DNA from: Acinetobacter lwoffii | GTDB lineage: Bacteria; Pseudomonadota; Gammaproteobacteria; Pseudomonadales; Moraxellaceae | Reading direction: 5' to 3' | DNA length: 59,341 nt | Assembly (NCBI RefSeq): GCF_022967985.1 | Contig: NZ_JALJVC010000021.1 | Span: 1 to 59,341, forward strand | Shown: positions 47,143 through 58,213 of the stretch, one piece after another | Position numbering within the stretch: position 1 is the first letter of the stretch | Layout of the letters: the number at the start of each line of letters is the position of its first letter | The notes under the pieces: generated by a model | Database searches by the model: none | Told to the model about the DNA's origin: nothing | Seen by the model: only the letters and a program-made list of their open reading frames with translations | Translations under genes and position numbers: made by a program

Positions 47143-48057
47143 TTAACCGAAACGCCCGGTAATATAGGCTTCAGTCAACTGATGATCTGGCTGGGTAAAG
47201 ACTTTCTCGGTCGAGTTCACTTCAATTAAATCACCCAAATGGAAGTATGCAGTACGATCCGATACACGTGCTGCCTGTTGCATGGAGTGAGTTACAATCG
47301 CGATGGTATATTGCGTAGATAGCTCAGAAATCAGCTCTTCTACTTTAGCGGTTGCAATGGGATCAAGTGCTGAACATGGTTCATCCATCAGGATCACTTC
47401 CGGGCTGACTGCAATGGTACGCGCGATACACAGACGTTGCTGCTGACCACCCGATAAACCTGTTCCCGGCTGGTTTAAACGATCTTTCACTTCTTCCCAC
47501 AAACCAGCTTTACGCAAACTGCCTTCTACAATTTCTTCAAGATCGTACTTGTCACGCGCCAAACCATGCAGTTTTGGACCATAGGAGACATTATCGAAGA
47601 TTGATTTCGGGAATGGGTTCGGCTTCTGGAAAACCATACCAACCTGTGCACGTAGCAAGACCACATCTAGGTTTGGATCATAAATATCCTGATTGTCCAG
47701 CATGACTTTACCGGTCACACGGCAGCTATCAATGGTATCGTTCATGCGGTTTAAGGTACGCAGAAAGGTCGATTTACCACAGCCTGATGGCCCAATAAAA
47801 GCAATCACTTCATTTTCATAAATGTTCAGGTCAATGCCTTTAATCGCTTCCGCTTCACCATAGTACACATGCACATCAGAAGTACTAAGTTTCACATTCG
47901 TCGACTTCGCATCTTTTTTGCTGCTGCTTTGCGTATCGAACTGGGAAACAAACGGAGTTGCTGGCTTTTGAGTCGCCTCATCCGAGGTGAATTGTGTCTG
48001 TTGTGGATTCACGATTTGATCCTTTTTTAAGGAATTTTGAATAACAGTTGTGTTCAT
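47143..48057 (-). CDS. pstB: Phosphate ABC transporter ATP-binding protein PstB
   Basis: This is a 304-residue ABC ATPase with Walker [10 protein letters not shown] (89-97), signature [10 protein letters not shown], Walker [14 protein letters not shown] and the switch His in IVTHSMQQA. It powers high-affinity phosphate uptake by PstSCAB. The start at 48057 has AGGGG 7 nt upstream. About 60 low-complexity residues precede the ABC domain, longer than E. coli PstB. It follows pstA by 13 bp. No phoU is present. Confidence 0.97.
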   Translation of the reverse strand: MNTTVIQNSLKKDQIVNPQQTQFTSDEATQKPATPFVSQFDTQSSSKKDAKSTNVKLSTSDVHVYYGEAEAIKGIDLNIYENEVIAFIGPSGCGKSTFLRTLNRMNDTIDSCRVTGKVMLDNQDIYDPNLDVVLLRAQVGMVFQKPNPFPKSIFDNVSYGPKLHGLARDKYDLEEIVEGSLRKAGLWEEVKDRLNQPGTGLSGGQQQRLCIARTIAVSPEVILMDEPCSALDPIATAKVEELISELSTQYTIAIVTHSMQQAARVSDRTAYFHLGDLIEVNSTEKVFTQPDHQLTEAYITGRFG

Positions 48058-48070
48058 GATTCTGCCCCTA

Positions 48071-49462
48071 TTACCAACGGACTTCAAATTTCTTACGTAA
48101 CCAGATGGCCAGACTGTTCAAGCTGATCATCATGGCCAGAAGTACAATAATTGCTGCTGCGGTACGCCCTTCAAAGAAGTTACGCAATTCATTGCCTTGC
48201 CATAAGAAAATCTGTACAGGTAAAGCCGTTGACTGATCAAATGGTGTGGCTGGAACGCTGGCAACAAAAGCACTCATCCCGATTAATAACAATGGTGCGG
48301 TTTCACCCAAAGCTTGTGCAACCCCGATAATTGCACCCGTCAAAATGCCCGGTAAAGCCAAAGGCAAGACATGATGGAATACGGTCTGGATACGGGAAGC
48401 ACCGAGTCCCAAAGCGGCCTGACGAATCGAAGGTGGAACCGCTTTAAGTGATGCGCGTGTGGTGATGATCACAGTCGGTAAGGTCATCAGACTCAGCACC
48501 AGACCACCCACCAATGGTGCTGACAGTGGCAAATGCATCCAGCCAATGAAGATCGCTGCACCCAATAGACCGAAGACAATTGAGGGAACGGCTGCCAGGT
48601 TGTTGATATTGACTTCGACCACATCGGTAATCCAGTTTTTCGGTGCAAACTCTTCCAGATAGATCGCAGAGGCCACCCCGATTGGAATCGAGATAAAGAT
48701 CACAATCATCATCATGAACAGCGAGCCCATGAAGGCACCTGCCAAGCCAGAAGTTGCTGGTGAGCTGCGCGAGTCAGGACTGGTGAAAATATTGGTATTG
48801 AAACTATTTTCAATCACACCAGAGGCTTTCATCTCGTCCGCCACCTGACGTACTTCAGGACTGAGCTGCTGCTGTTCATCTGGAAGATCACGGTCAATAT
48901 TTCCTGCCAGCCAGACATCGACATTGGCATCCGCCAGAATTTTCACTTCCTTGCTTTGACCGACCAGACTCGGATCATTCATGACCATGTCTCGCAAGCG
49001 GTACGCCTCAGAACTGGTATATAAAGAACCCAGTTCATCACGCTGGCTTTCCAGCTTGCTGTCTTTGGCAATCATGCCATTGATAATCAGCGCATCCCAA
49101 TCCACCATTCCGACTTCGGTCTGCCACGCGATAAAGCGATCTTCAAACTGCGCTGGAGATTCTCCTGCAGCTGGCTTCGGTTTTGGACCAATATCCACAA
49201 TGGCTGGATCGAAATGAATCGGCAAACTCATGCTGCTTTGCCAGAATGCAGGCAAACCTTTGGATAAAATACTCCCGAACAGCAATACCACAAAGAACAG
49301 ACCTGCCAGTACCGCAGAGAAACCAAATAAACGAAAGGTTTTTTCTTTACGATGACGTCGTGCCAAAGAGCTTTGAATGGTCTTCTTACGCTTTTCACGC
49401 AGCTCGGCGGCGATGGATGGATCAATACGCTGATCCACAGGCGTTGTATTTGAAGTACTCAT
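48071..49462 (-). CDS. pstA: Phosphate ABC transporter permease PstA (with DUF3333 insert)
   Basis: This is a 463-residue permease. The C-terminal half has the ABC-permease core with the EAA loop ([24 protein letters not shown]). Between TM1 and TM2 is a periplasmic loop of about 150 residues (from [13 protein letters not shown] to [10 protein letters not shown]), known as DUF3333 in many proteobacterial PstA proteins and absent from the E. coli form. The start codon overlaps the pstC stop. Confidence 0.94.
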   Translation of the reverse strand: MSTSNTTPVDQRIDPSIAAELREKRKKTIQSSLARRHRKEKTFRLFGFSAVLAGLFFVVLLFGSILSKGLPAFWQSSMSLPIHFDPAIVDIGPKPKPAAGESPAQFEDRFIAWQTEVGMVDWDALIINGMIAKDSKLESQRDELGSLYTSSEAYRLRDMVMNDPSLVGQSKEVKILADANVDVWLAGNIDRDLPDEQQQLSPEVRQVADEMKASGVIENSFNTNIFTSPDSRSSPATSGLAGAFMGSLFMMMIVIFISIPIGVASAIYLEEFAPKNWITDVVEVNINNLAAVPSIVFGLLGAAIFIGWMHLPLSAPLVGGLVLSLMTLPTVIITTRASLKAVPPSIRQAALGLGASRIQTVFHHVLPLALPGILTGAIIGVAQALGETAPLLLIGMSAFVASVPATPFDQSTALPVQIFLWQGNELRNFFEGRTAAAIIVLLAMMISLNSLAIWLRKKFEVRW

Positions 49463-50841
49463 TAGTCGTATTGCTCACGATATTTACGCACGATGATCAG
49501 TGCAACAATGTTCAAACCTAAGGTAATGACGAATAGCGTCAGTCCTAGTGCAAAGGCCACCAGTGCTTGTGGACTAGCAAAATCAGTATCGCCAGTTAGC
49601 TGATTCACGATGGTAATCGTGACCGTGGATACTGCTTCAAGCGGATTGGCATGCAACTGCGGGCTGTTCCCGGCTGCAAGAACCACGATCATGGTTTCAC
49701 CAATTGCACGTGACGCCGCCAACAGGAACGCACCGATAATACCCGGTAGAGCCGCGGGTAAAACCACCTGACGGATCGTTTCAGATTTGGTCGCGCCCAA
49801 GCCCAAAGAACCATCACGTAAGGCACGCGGCACCTGAGTGATGATGTCGTCTGACAGAGAAGATACAAATGGAATGATCATGATACCCATGACCAGACCA
49901 GCAGTTAGCGCACTGGTCGCATTAATTTCGAGTCCGACCAGAGCACCCATGCTTTTAAGGAATGGACCGATGATCATCAAAGCAAAGACACCATAGACAA
50001 TCGTAGGAATACCCGCCAACACTTCAATTGTAGGTTTTGCCCAAGAGCGGAATCGCGGTGAAGCGTATTCGGCCAGATAGATCGCAATCATCAGGCCTAC
50101 TGGAACCGCGACCAGAAGCGCGATCCCGCTGACCATGAGCGTGCCCCAGAGCAGTGGCAATAAACCATAACTGCCTTCAGCACTGCCAGAGGTGCTAAAC
50201 CCTGGGTTCCATTGGGTACCAAAGAAGAAATCGAGTGGGCTAACGAAGCTGAAGAAACGCATCGCCTCGCCAAACATCGACATCACAATCCCGAGAGTGG
50301 TCAGAATCGCCACACCTGAACACAATGCCAGGCCGATATTAATCATTTTTTCGACTTGGTTACGCGCACGGAATTCTTGGCTAATATGTTTCTTGGCCCA
50401 GACCAGACCAGCCAGCGCCGCCGAAATCACGACTGCCAATTTGGCAAAGGTACCAATGGTCGAGAATTTCGCCAACTGTTCCGCAGCTGCAACTTCATAG
50501 GCTGCCGGTGTATCACTGACCCCGAAACCTGAGGCAAGTGCCTGAACGCGATCAATCACAACGCTCAAACTTGCCGGATCCAGACTGACCGAAACATTTT
50601 CTGGCAAATGGTTGAGTACGACCTGCTCCAGAAAAGTGGGTTCCACCATGTTCCAAACAATCAAAATTAAAAACGCAGGGATACCACACCATAGTGCAAC
50701 CAGGGCACCATAATATCCGGGACGCGAGTGTAAGTTTGCAGAATTGCTTCCCTTACCTGCTAAGCTACGGCTTTTACTTAATCCGATTTGATAGGCTATG
50801 GCCATGATGGCCAATAACACACCTATAAGTAGCAGATTCAT
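49462..50841 (-). CDS. pstC: Phosphate ABC transporter permease PstC
   Basis: This is a 459-residue permease with an EAA loop (SLGLGATKSETIRQVVLPAALPGII) and the segment EVLAGIPTIVYGVFAL. It has extra periplasmic sequence in the N-terminal third (HLPENVSVSLDPASLSVVID), again longer than E. coli PstC, matching the enlarged PstA. It lies 104 bp after pstS, with a hairpin in the gap, and its end overlaps pstA. Confidence 0.94.
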   Translation of the reverse strand: MNLLLIGVLLAIMAIAYQIGLSKSRSLAGKGSNSANLHSRPGYYGALVALWCGIPAFLILIVWNMVEPTFLEQVVLNHLPENVSVSLDPASLSVVIDRVQALASGFGVSDTPAAYEVAAAEQLAKFSTIGTFAKLAVVISAALAGLVWAKKHISQEFRARNQVEKMINIGLALCSGVAILTTLGIVMSMFGEAMRFFSFVSPLDFFFGTQWNPGFSTSGSAEGSYGLLPLLWGTLMVSGIALLVAVPVGLMIAIYLAEYASPRFRSWAKPTIEVLAGIPTIVYGVFALMIIGPFLKSMGALVGLEINATSALTAGLVMGIMIIPFVSSLSDDIITQVPRALRDGSLGLGATKSETIRQVVLPAALPGIIGAFLLAASRAIGETMIVVLAAGNSPQLHANPLEAVSTVTITIVNQLTGDTDFASPQALVAFALGLTLFVITLGLNIVALIIVRKYREQYD

Positions 50842-50894
50842 GTATTCTCCACTGTTTTTTCAATTTTCATGGTTTGAAAAAACTTGTTTATCGC

Positions 50895-50929
50895 AAAAAG
50901 CCGATGGTAGGTTGACCCTACCACCAGCG
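50895..50929 (-). terminator. Intercistronic hairpin between pstS and pstC
   Basis: On the minus strand GCTGGTGGTAGG pairs with CCTACCATCGGC (12 bp with two mismatches) around GTCAA, then TTTTT. Its place, 17 bp past the pstS stop, suggests partial termination that keeps PstS in excess over the permease. Confidence 0.7.
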
Positions 50930-50945
50930 TTTTCAAAATCATTTA

Positions 50946-51977
50946 TTACTTCACAACAACCGCTTTACCAGCCTTGAAATTTGCCAGGACTGCCGCACGT
51001 TCTTTATCAGACATTGAAATCAGACCTGCTTTTTCCAACTTAGAGCCTTTGCCAGATACTTTCTTGTTCAGGAAGTATTCTGTGAACTGCGGTAAGCCTT
51101 TGATCGATTTCAAGTGCTCGCCTTTCACATAGAAGAACAATGGACGTGATACCGGATAAGCACCATTCAAGATGGTCTTTTCAGAAGGCGCTACATTGTT
51201 CACCGTAGCAACACGTAGACGGTCACGGTTCTGGTCATAGAAACCTAGGCCAAACACACCTACCGCACTTGGAGAAGTTTTTAAACGTGCCAATGTTTCG
51301 GTATAGTCACCGGCAATCTCAACCACACGGCCATCTTTACGGAATGTTGTACAAGCTTTTTTCTTAGCATCTTTGTCTAGAGACTTAATTGCAGCATACG
51401 TTTCACAACCTGCATCCACCATTTTCTCCTGGAAGACTTCGCGCGTACCATGATTCGACGCAGGAATTACCAGGGTGATAGGTTCATTCGGAAGTGCTTT
51501 GTCAATTTGGTTCCAACGCGTGTACGGGTTAGCGACCATTTTTCCATTTGATGGAAGTTGTGCAGCAAGTGCAGCGAAGACATGTTGTGGACGCAGTTTA
51601 TAAGCCGCTTTGTTTGCATTCGATGCAAACACAATACCGTCATAACCGATTTTGATTTCTAGGACTTGGTTAACGCCATTCTTTTTACATTCTGCCAGCT
51701 CTGTACTCTTGATTTGACGAGAAGAGTTTGCGATATCAATCGTGTTATCACCCACGCCATTACAGAACTGCTTTAAACCACCTGAAGAACCGCCAGAACC
51801 GACAACTGGTGTTTTAAACTGTGGAAAAGTATTACCGAATTCTTCTGCCACGATACTGGCATATGGAAGTACAGTTGAAGAACCTGCAATTTGAATGGTG
51901 TCACGTGCTGCGTGTGCAGTCGTTACAGCAGTTGCCCCGGTTACTGCTAATGCTAAAGCTATATTTGTAAAGCGCAT
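50946..51977 (-). CDS. pstS: Phosphate-binding protein PstS
   Basis: This is a 343-residue periplasmic binding protein with a signal peptide ending at AHA (about residue 23). Phosphate-binding loops include IAGSSTVLPY and VGSGGSSGGLKQFCNG, plus IANSSRQIK and ASNHGTREVF. It captures phosphate for PstCAB. An upstream Pho-box-like site at 52070-52087 indicates induction by PhoB under phosphate limitation. Confidence 0.96.
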   Translation of the reverse strand: MRFTNIALALAVTGATAVTTAHAARDTIQIAGSSTVLPYASIVAEEFGNTFPQFKTPVVGSGGSSGGLKQFCNGVGDNTIDIANSSRQIKSTELAECKKNGVNQVLEIKIGYDGIVFASNANKAAYKLRPQHVFAALAAQLPSNGKMVANPYTRWNQIDKALPNEPITLVIPASNHGTREVFQEKMVDAGCETYAAIKSLDKDAKKKACTTFRKDGRVVEIAGDYTETLARLKTSPSAVGVFGLGFYDQNRDRLRVATVNNVAPSEKTILNGAYPVSRPLFFYVKGEHLKSIKGLPQFTEYFLNKKVSGKGSKLEKAGLISMSDKERAAVLANFKAGKAVVVK

Positions 51978-52365
51978 TCTAGTATCTCTCTCATTTATGC
52001 AAATTTGGAGTACACCACTTTTTATTCAGTTTTGTACTTCTTTCGATACCTGCATTTTGATTTTAGAATATGACAGATAAGTTACAGCTTTATTACGATT
52101 TAGTGATTTTTCATCTAGCGGTTTTTTCTTGATTAAATTTTTATGGATTTCAATGATTAAGTTCTTTTTGTCATTCACTTCATTAAAAAATTTTAGACCA
52201 ATGACATGTAACAATTTTTATAAAACTGAACTCAGGATAAATCCTGCTCCCCAGTTTTACATAAGCCTATGACAAATAAATAACAGGCTAAACAGGATTC
52301 AAATCTTCGGTGTTTTTGTGGTGAATTTCGATCTGGGAAATGACCTTTTTGTTTTTTAAGCTCAC
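51978..52365. other. pst promoter region and spacer
   Basis: A non-coding stretch of about 390 bp upstream of pstS. It contains the Pho-box-like site. No gene is supported. Confidence 0.55.
52070..52087 (-). promoter_or_regulatory. Pho-box-like PhoB site upstream of pstS
   Basis: On the minus strand CTGTAACTTATCTGTCAT consists of two 7-bp half-sites (CTGTAAC, CTGTCAT) separated by a 4-bp AT spacer, the exact layout of the PhoB box. It lies 92 bp before the pstS start codon. Confidence 0.8.
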
Positions 52366-52394
52366 AAAAAAAAGGAGATCTTTCGATCTCCTTT
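52366..52394 (-). terminator. Terminator of the MFS transporter gene
   Basis: AAAGGAGATC and GATCTCCTTT enclose TTTC, followed on the minus strand by T8. A very similar hairpin lies at 53914-53945. Confidence 0.85.
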
Positions 52395-52436
52395 CTATTT
52401 AAATACAGAATTTCAATCTAACTACATACAAAAATA

Positions 52437-53786
52437 TTATGCATCTATCAGAACCTGTGGAATACGATATTTAATCAGGAATACGCAGCAAAGAGCGAAT
52501 ACTAAAGGTACGCCGAGCGCATAAAAATAACCTGAAACACCATATTGCGTGAGTACAATTCCGCCAATGGCTGATCCTACAATTGCACCCATACGTCCCA
52601 TTCCAATTGCCCATCCTGTTGCAGTTGCACGAACTTGAGTTGGATATGCAGCGACCACCAGGTAATTCAAAGCCAATTGCTGACCACCAATTCCAAATCC
52701 TGCCAATGCAATCAAAGCGAAGATATAGCCCCACTGATTACTTTCAATAAATAAACCTAAACCAGCGACGATCACCAATCCTGTAATTAGCATAAAAGTG
52801 AGAATTTTAGCTGTATTTACTTTAGGTAGCCAATAAGCTAATGGCAAAGCAAATAAGATAAAGGCAGCATTTACTGTAACCGATGCGTAAGGCGCATTTT
52901 CCGGTGCCAATCCTGCCTGTTTCAATACAGTCGGCAACCACGATAACAACATAAACCAGGCAATCCAGTTAAAGAAATAAGTACCCCATACGCCAATGGT
53001 AGTACGAGCCAAATTATTTTGAAACAAGATCGCTAACTTGGCTTTTTGTTGTTGTGTATTATTTGGCTGAAGTAGGTCTTTAGTTCTAATCTCGCCAATT
53101 CCCGGAGAAATTTTATTGAGAATTTTTTGAATTGATCTCAAAGAGGAACTTTTATTGTTTTGCGCTAAATATTCCAAAGATTCAGGCAACAAGAAATACA
53201 TGACAAACAATAATAGCAGCGGGAATCCACCGCCAATCAAATAAATCCCTTGCCAACCTAGCACTGGCAAAATCTTGGCAGCCAGTAAACCACCTAACAT
53301 CGCTCCTGCTGGCAAGGCTAACAACACGCCTGTGGTAACTGTGCCTTTGAAACGTTGCGGAGAATATTCAGCAGCCAATGCAAGCAACACAGGTGTCGCC
53401 CCGCCCATCCCTAATCCGGCAATAAATCTCAATACTAATATTTGATCAACATTCGTCGCATACGCAATAAATATAGTGGCTAGAGAAAAAATGGCCGTAC
53501 AGATGATTAATGTTTTTCGACGTCCTAATTTATCCCCTACCAGTCCTAAGAGCATTGCACCTATCGTCATTCCTACGATACCTGCAGTTAAAATCGGTGC
53601 TAATGCGCCTGTTTCTAAATCAAAGTGTACTAGCAAGGCTGGTGCGGTAAATGCAACAGCTTGGGTATCAAAACCATCAAATAATGCGATCAGAAAACAA
53701 AGTGCAATGACCATCCACTGATATTTAGAAATTCCTTGATCAATCACTGTTTTGATGAGTGATTTTTCTTGTATATTTTGCTCCAT
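52437..53786 (-). CDS. MFS transporter, aromatic acid:H+ symporter (AAHS) type
   Basis: This is a 449-residue, 12-TM protein with DGFDTQAVAFTAPAL in TM1 (the D-G-x-D motif of AAHS carriers such as PcaK and BenK), GDKLGRRKTL in loop 2-3 and the motif PESLEYLA at mid-protein. It should import a benzoate-like or other organic acid with protons. No catabolic genes are adjacent, so the substrate is open. It is monocistronic with its own terminator. Confidence 0.92.
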   Translation of the reverse strand: MEQNIQEKSLIKTVIDQGISKYQWMVIALCFLIALFDGFDTQAVAFTAPALLVHFDLETGALAPILTAGIVGMTIGAMLLGLVGDKLGRRKTLIICTAIFSLATIFIAYATNVDQILVLRFIAGLGMGGATPVLLALAAEYSPQRFKGTVTTGVLLALPAGAMLGGLLAAKILPVLGWQGIYLIGGGFPLLLLFVMYFLLPESLEYLAQNNKSSSLRSIQKILNKISPGIGEIRTKDLLQPNNTQQQKAKLAILFQNNLARTTIGVWGTYFFNWIAWFMLLSWLPTVLKQAGLAPENAPYASVTVNAAFILFALPLAYWLPKVNTAKILTFMLITGLVIVAGLGLFIESNQWGYIFALIALAGFGIGGQQLALNYLVVAAYPTQVRATATGWAIGMGRMGAIVGSAIGGIVLTQYGVSGYFYALGVPLVFALCCVFLIKYRIPQVLIDA

Positions 53787-53913
53787 ATTCCCGAGTTTTC
53801 CATTTTATTTTGAATAGCTTATAATTTTGAAAAACACGCAGCAAAGACTTAAAAGGTATATTTATATATTGGAGCTAGTTTGATCCTGGCATCTAAAACC
53901 GAAATTTAATTAT

Positions 53914-53945
53914 AAAAAAAGGAGATCATTTCGATCTCCTTTTTT
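53914..53945. terminator. Terminator of the dat-ddc operon
   Basis: AAAGGAGATC and GATCTCCTTT form the stem (loop ATTTC) with an A7 run upstream and T run downstream; on the minus strand it lies 14 bp past the ddc stop. Confidence 0.88.
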
Positions 53946-53959
53946 CACACCACCATCAC

Positions 53960-55492
53960 TTATGCAATGGGTGGCGTATAAGTACCGTCAGCGATTGAAT
54001 CTTTGATACGATCCGCTTCTGCAAGCACTAGCGCCAGCAAGTTCTTCACGTTATCAAGTGTTGCAACTGGGCTTAAAGTGGTCATTTTCAGAGACTGAAC
54101 CTGACCAACTTTCGTTACACCAATGTTCGCTTCACCACGTGCAAACAGTTCGTCTGCTACGTTTTGGTTAAGCGTATCGAGTAATTCAACCGGATAGCCC
54201 GCTGGAACCACACGGAACAGTACAGAGGCAAATTGAGGCTCAAGCAGAAGCTCTAAACCGTCAGTTGCTTTAATGTAGTCTGCCACATCACGTGTTAAGC
54301 CTACACCATGATCGATCATCGAACCATAAAGCTCTTCACCTAATGCTTCTACAGTCATCCACAATTTCAATGCATCAAAACGACGCGTCGTTTGTAGTGA
54401 CTTCGATACCAGGTTAGGAACGCCATGCTCTTCATCATAAGCGGAGTTCAGATACTCTGCTTCATAATGCATGAAACGGTAATTCGCTTCATCTTTCAGC
54501 AGGAACGCGCCACAAGAAATGGTTTGGAAATAATGCTTATGGAAATCAAGCGTGATCGAATCCGACAGCTCAATCCCGTCCAGCATAGAACGATAGTCAT
54601 TGGATAGAATCAGTGCACCACCCCATGCCGCATCGATGTGCATCCACGCGCCATATTTATTGGTGATTTCACGAATTGCTTTCAATGGATCAATCGCGCC
54701 AGCATCCGTTGTACCCGCAGTCGCTACAACACATGCCACTATCTTGCCTTCAGACTGAAGGTGCGTCATGGTTTTTTCCAGCGCGTCTACGTCCATCTGT
54801 GCATTTTCATTCACAGGAACAGTGACCACTGACTGGAAGCCCATGCCCATCATCGCCATGTTCTTTTGCACAGAGAAATGTGCATTTTCAGAACAGATGA
54901 CTTTGACATTATGCATCGCATCCGCAGGAATACCATCGCGCTGAACCGACCACGGATTACCGTTTTCGTCTTTCCAGTTTTTCGCAATGCAAGCATCACG
55001 CGCCAGCAATACGCCCATCAAGTTAGACTGTGTCCCACCAGAAGTAAATACACCTGCCTGACCCGCACCATAGCCCACTTTTTGACGTAACCAGTCAATC
55101 AGCTGAACTTCCATCAATGAACCGGCCGGGCTTTGATCCCATGAGTCCATTGACTGGTTGGTTGCATTAATCAGCACTTCCGCGATCTGGCTAGTCACCA
55201 TCGTTGGACAGTGAAGATGCGCAAGTGAATGCGGATGATGCACTTTTAAGCTCTTGTTAAGGAATAGCTCAACCATACGCTCTAAAGATTTTTCTACACC
55301 CAAGCCTTCTTTAGAAGGATTGAACCCAATCGCGCTGCGTAGCTCTTTAATGCTGCCGCCAGTATACATTTTGTCATTTTGCAACCATGCCGCAACCGCT
55401 TTGGTCGCTTGGTCCATGCCAGCCTGATAGTCAGCAATGGATACAGCATCATTGCAGAGTAACGCTTTACGATGTTCTGCGAAATCTACCAT
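53960..55492 (-). CDS. ddc: L-2,4-diaminobutyrate decarboxylase
   Basis: This 510-residue group-II PLP decarboxylase has the PLP lysine at Lys319 (LDFHKHYFQ), HIDAAWGGA near 285 and the GGTQSNLMG cofactor-phosphate loop near 152. It converts L-2,4-diaminobutyrate to 1,3-diaminopropane, the abundant polyamine of Acinetobacter. It lies 3 bp after dat, the pair first characterised in A. baumannii. There is no frame damage. Confidence 0.97.
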   Translation of the reverse strand: MVDFAEHRKALLCNDAVSIADYQAGMDQATKAVAAWLQNDKMYTGGSIKELRSAIGFNPSKEGLGVEKSLERMVELFLNKSLKVHHPHSLAHLHCPTMVTSQIAEVLINATNQSMDSWDQSPAGSLMEVQLIDWLRQKVGYGAGQAGVFTSGGTQSNLMGVLLARDACIAKNWKDENGNPWSVQRDGIPADAMHNVKVICSENAHFSVQKNMAMMGMGFQSVVTVPVNENAQMDVDALEKTMTHLQSEGKIVACVVATAGTTDAGAIDPLKAIREITNKYGAWMHIDAAWGGALILSNDYRSMLDGIELSDSITLDFHKHYFQTISCGAFLLKDEANYRFMHYEAEYLNSAYDEEHGVPNLVSKSLQTTRRFDALKLWMTVEALGEELYGSMIDHGVGLTRDVADYIKATDGLELLLEPQFASVLFRVVPAGYPVELLDTLNQNVADELFARGEANIGVTKVGQVQSLKMTTLSPVATLDNVKNLLALVLAEADRIKDSIADGTYTPPIA

Positions 55493-55495
55493 GAA

Positions 55496-56869
55496 TTATG
55501 CGCCTCGAACTGCAACTAGTGCTTCAGCAACCGATTTTTTGAAACGAGCAATTACTTCAACACATTCGTCTTGAGTAATGATCAACGGGCAAAGTAAACG
55601 AATCACTGTACCGTTACGACCACCTTTCTCAAGCAATAATTTATTGTTGAAACATGCAGTCTGGATCGCTGCAGCCAATTGACCATCAGCAGGTAAAGAC
55701 CCCATATGATCCGCATCTTTGCGCTCATCTACGATTTCAACGCCGATCATCAGACCACGGCCACGCACGTTACCGATACATGGGAATTCAGCAGCCAGTT
55801 TTTTCAATTCAGCTTGCAGGAAATCACCACGCTCTTGCGCATTTTGAGCCAGGTTCTGCTCTTTAATGGTATTGATCGTTGCAAGACCTGTACCCATCGC
55901 CAATTGGTTACCACGGAATGTACCGGTGTGACCAGCAGGTTGCCATGCATCAAACTTGCGTTTAATACCTAATACTGCAAGTGGCAAGCTACCACCTACG
56001 GCTTTAGACATTACCACGACATCAGGTTCAATCCCTGCATGTTCGAACGCAAACATTTTGCCTGAACGTGCAAAACCAGCCTGAACTTCATCAAGAATCA
56101 ACACGATGTTGTGTTTTTCAGTCACTTCACGGATTTTTTGCAACCATTTTACTGGCGCAGTCACCACACCGCCTTCACCCTGAATCGCTTCAAGAATTAC
56201 AGCTGCAGGTTTGGTCACACCGCTTTCGACATCTTCAATGAAGTTTTCAAAGTAGTAAGTCAGGGCATCTACACCGGCTTCACCACCAAGACCCAATGGA
56301 CAACGGTATTCATGCGGATACGGCATGAACTGTACACCCGGCATCAAACCGTTCACTGCATTTTTCGCAGACAGGTTACCTGTCATTGCCAATGCACCGT
56401 GAGTCATACCATGGTAGCCGCCAGAAAAGCTGATCACTGAGCTACGACCGGTAAAGGTTTTCGCCAGTTTAATCGCGGCTTCAGTTGCATCTGCACCGGA
56501 TGGACCACAGAACTGCAAGCAGTACTCTTCTTGGCCACCTGGAAGATAAGAAAGAAGTGCTTCAGTAAAAGCATCTTTTAAAGGAGTAGTAAGATCCAGG
56601 GTATGCAATGGTAAACCGCTTGCAATTGTATCCTGGATACTTTGAATGACTGCAGGATGATTATGGCCTAAAGCCAACGTCCCTGCCCCAGCTAAACAAT
56701 CAAGGTACTCAGTACCTTCAACATCGGTAACCCAGCAACCTTGTGCTTTCGCTATCGCTAACGGTAATTTACGTGGATAACTACGCACATTCGATTCCAT
56801 CTGACTTTGGCGAGTCAAGTAGTATTCGTTTGTGGAATTGGTGGCAGGGTTTACAGAAGTAACGCTCAT
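55496..56869 (-). CDS. dat: Diaminobutyrate--2-oxoglutarate aminotransferase
   Basis: This 457-residue class-III aminotransferase has PLP Lys289 ([13 protein letters not shown]), [12 protein letters not shown] at 259-270 and [18 protein letters not shown] at 120-137. It makes L-2,4-diaminobutyrate from aspartate semialdehyde and glutamate for the downstream decarboxylase. The fusion with siderophore genes seen elsewhere is absent; the operon is dat-ddc alone. Confidence 0.97.
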   Translation of the reverse strand: MSVTSVNPATNSTNEYYLTRQSQMESNVRSYPRKLPLAIAKAQGCWVTDVEGTEYLDCLAGAGTLALGHNHPAVIQSIQDTIASGLPLHTLDLTTPLKDAFTEALLSYLPGGQEEYCLQFCGPSGADATEAAIKLAKTFTGRSSVISFSGGYHGMTHGALAMTGNLSAKNAVNGLMPGVQFMPYPHEYRCPLGLGGEAGVDALTYYFENFIEDVESGVTKPAAVILEAIQGEGGVVTAPVKWLQKIREVTEKHNIVLILDEVQAGFARSGKMFAFEHAGIEPDVVVMSKAVGGSLPLAVLGIKRKFDAWQPAGHTGTFRGNQLAMGTGLATINTIKEQNLAQNAQERGDFLQAELKKLAAEFPCIGNVRGRGLMIGVEIVDERKDADHMGSLPADGQLAAAIQTACFNNKLLLEKGGRNGTVIRLLCPLIITQDECVEVIARFKKSVAEALVAVRGA

Positions 56870-57344
56870 ATCGAATTACCATCTCTGATATGGGTGAAAG
56901 AAATAAGTCTGGTGACGTTTGGTCCTTTGACTCGGCGCTTTATAAAGGTTCTAGCTAGCAGTTTTGTATTCGAATAACTAGGAGGCGGATGATACCGAAT
57001 TTTTCAGGAAAATAAACAACTTTCAGTCACATTTTGTCCTAATCTTTATCGAAAAAAAACATCATGCTAATCCATCCCCTAAATCATCATCTTACAGTGT
57101 GACAGCAGAAAGAAAAGCGTGTTCTTTTATGGTTTTTTGTAGCGCAGGCGGCATTCAGGTAATCAGTCTCAAAATTATTCATTAAGTATTTAATTATTAA
57201 AAATAAATATAAATTAAATAATGAGATAAAATTAAAGAAAATTTAACACTCTTACGACAAATATTTCGTAAAAAGATCACAATTGAGATTTAATATTTTA
57301 ACAACGGCCTAGATGGCCAATTTTAAGAAAAACAGGACAATTTC
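56870..57344. other. Divergent intergenic region, dat and SIMPL gene
   Basis: 475 bp holding both promoters. The right half is extremely AT-rich. No operator was recognised. Confidence 0.5.
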
Positions 57345-58049
57345 ATGCGTCTCTTAGCACTTACCAGTTTGATCCTTGCCGGCACCCTCGCCACAGGCGC
57401 ATTTGCAGCTCCTGCTGAATCTCTGAATTATAATGTTGTTAATCTTTCAGCAGAGGCTAGCCGTGAAATCTCAAATGATGAAATGCATGCTGTGCTTTAT
57501 ATTGAAAAATCCAACAAACAGCCGGCTGAACTGGCCACTCAAATTAACCAGCTGATGAATCAAGCAATTGCCACAGCACGCAAATATCCAACTGTGAAAA
57601 TCGAGACTGGGGCACAAAGTACTTACCCTATTTATGACAATGACAACCGCAAATTAAAAGAATGGCGTGGTCGTGCCCAGATTCGTCTGGAATCAAAAGA
57701 TTTTAAAGCGACATCTCAATTGATTGCTGAATTACAACAGCACTTCCAGACCCAGTCAATTAATTTCAAGGTATCTGACGAAAAGCGTAAAAAAGTTGAA
57801 AGCGAGCTGATGATTGAAGCCACCAAAAACTTCCAGCAACGCGCACAGGCACTCACCCAGACCTGGAACAAACCGAGTTATCAACTGGTGAACTTAAACC
57901 TGAATACTAATAACTATTCACCACAGCCAGTACCGCGTATGGCCATGATGAAATCTGCATCGGCTGATATGGCGGTTCCTGAGCAGGAAGTTGCGGCGGG
58001 CGAATCGCAAATGACGGTCAGCGCGAATGGGGCGATTCAGTTTAAATAA
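57345..58049 (+). CDS. SIMPL-domain (DUF541) periplasmic protein
   Basis: The 234-residue protein has a signal peptide ending at AFA (about residue 21) and a SIMPL/DUF541 domain (LSAEASREISNDEMHAVLYI, LATQINQLMNQAIATARKYP, YPIYDNDNRKLKEWRGRAQI). Members such as E. coli YggE are periplasmic or outer-membrane associated proteins linked with oxidative stress. A short low-complexity tail with many Met and Ala (MAMMKSASADMAV) follows. The exact role is unknown. Own terminator. Confidence 0.9.
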   Translation: MRLLALTSLILAGTLATGAFAAPAESLNYNVVNLSAEASREISNDEMHAVLYIEKSNKQPAELATQINQLMNQAIATARKYPTVKIETGAQSTYPIYDNDNRKLKEWRGRAQIRLESKDFKATSQLIAELQQHFQTQSINFKVSDEKRKKVESELMIEATKNFQQRAQALTQTWNKPSYQLVNLNLNTNNYSPQPVPRMAMMKSASADMAVPEQEVAAGESQMTVSANGAIQFK

Positions 58050-58075
58050 GACTTCATTATATTATTCGCACTTTT

Positions 58076-58103
58076 AAGAACCACCCTTTTGGGTGGTTTT
58101 TTA
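58076..58103 (+). terminator. Terminator of the SIMPL gene
   Basis: AACCACCC and GGGTGGTT enclose TTTT and are followed by TTTTAT. Confidence 0.9.
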
Positions 58104-58213
58104 TCATGTGAATATTCTTTAAAAAGCGAGGCTACAAATTCATACAAACTCAGGTAGGAATTGAGGTTTGACCGGTTTAGAGTAACGGACATTTATTCCA
58201 GTCTTCTCTGCTC

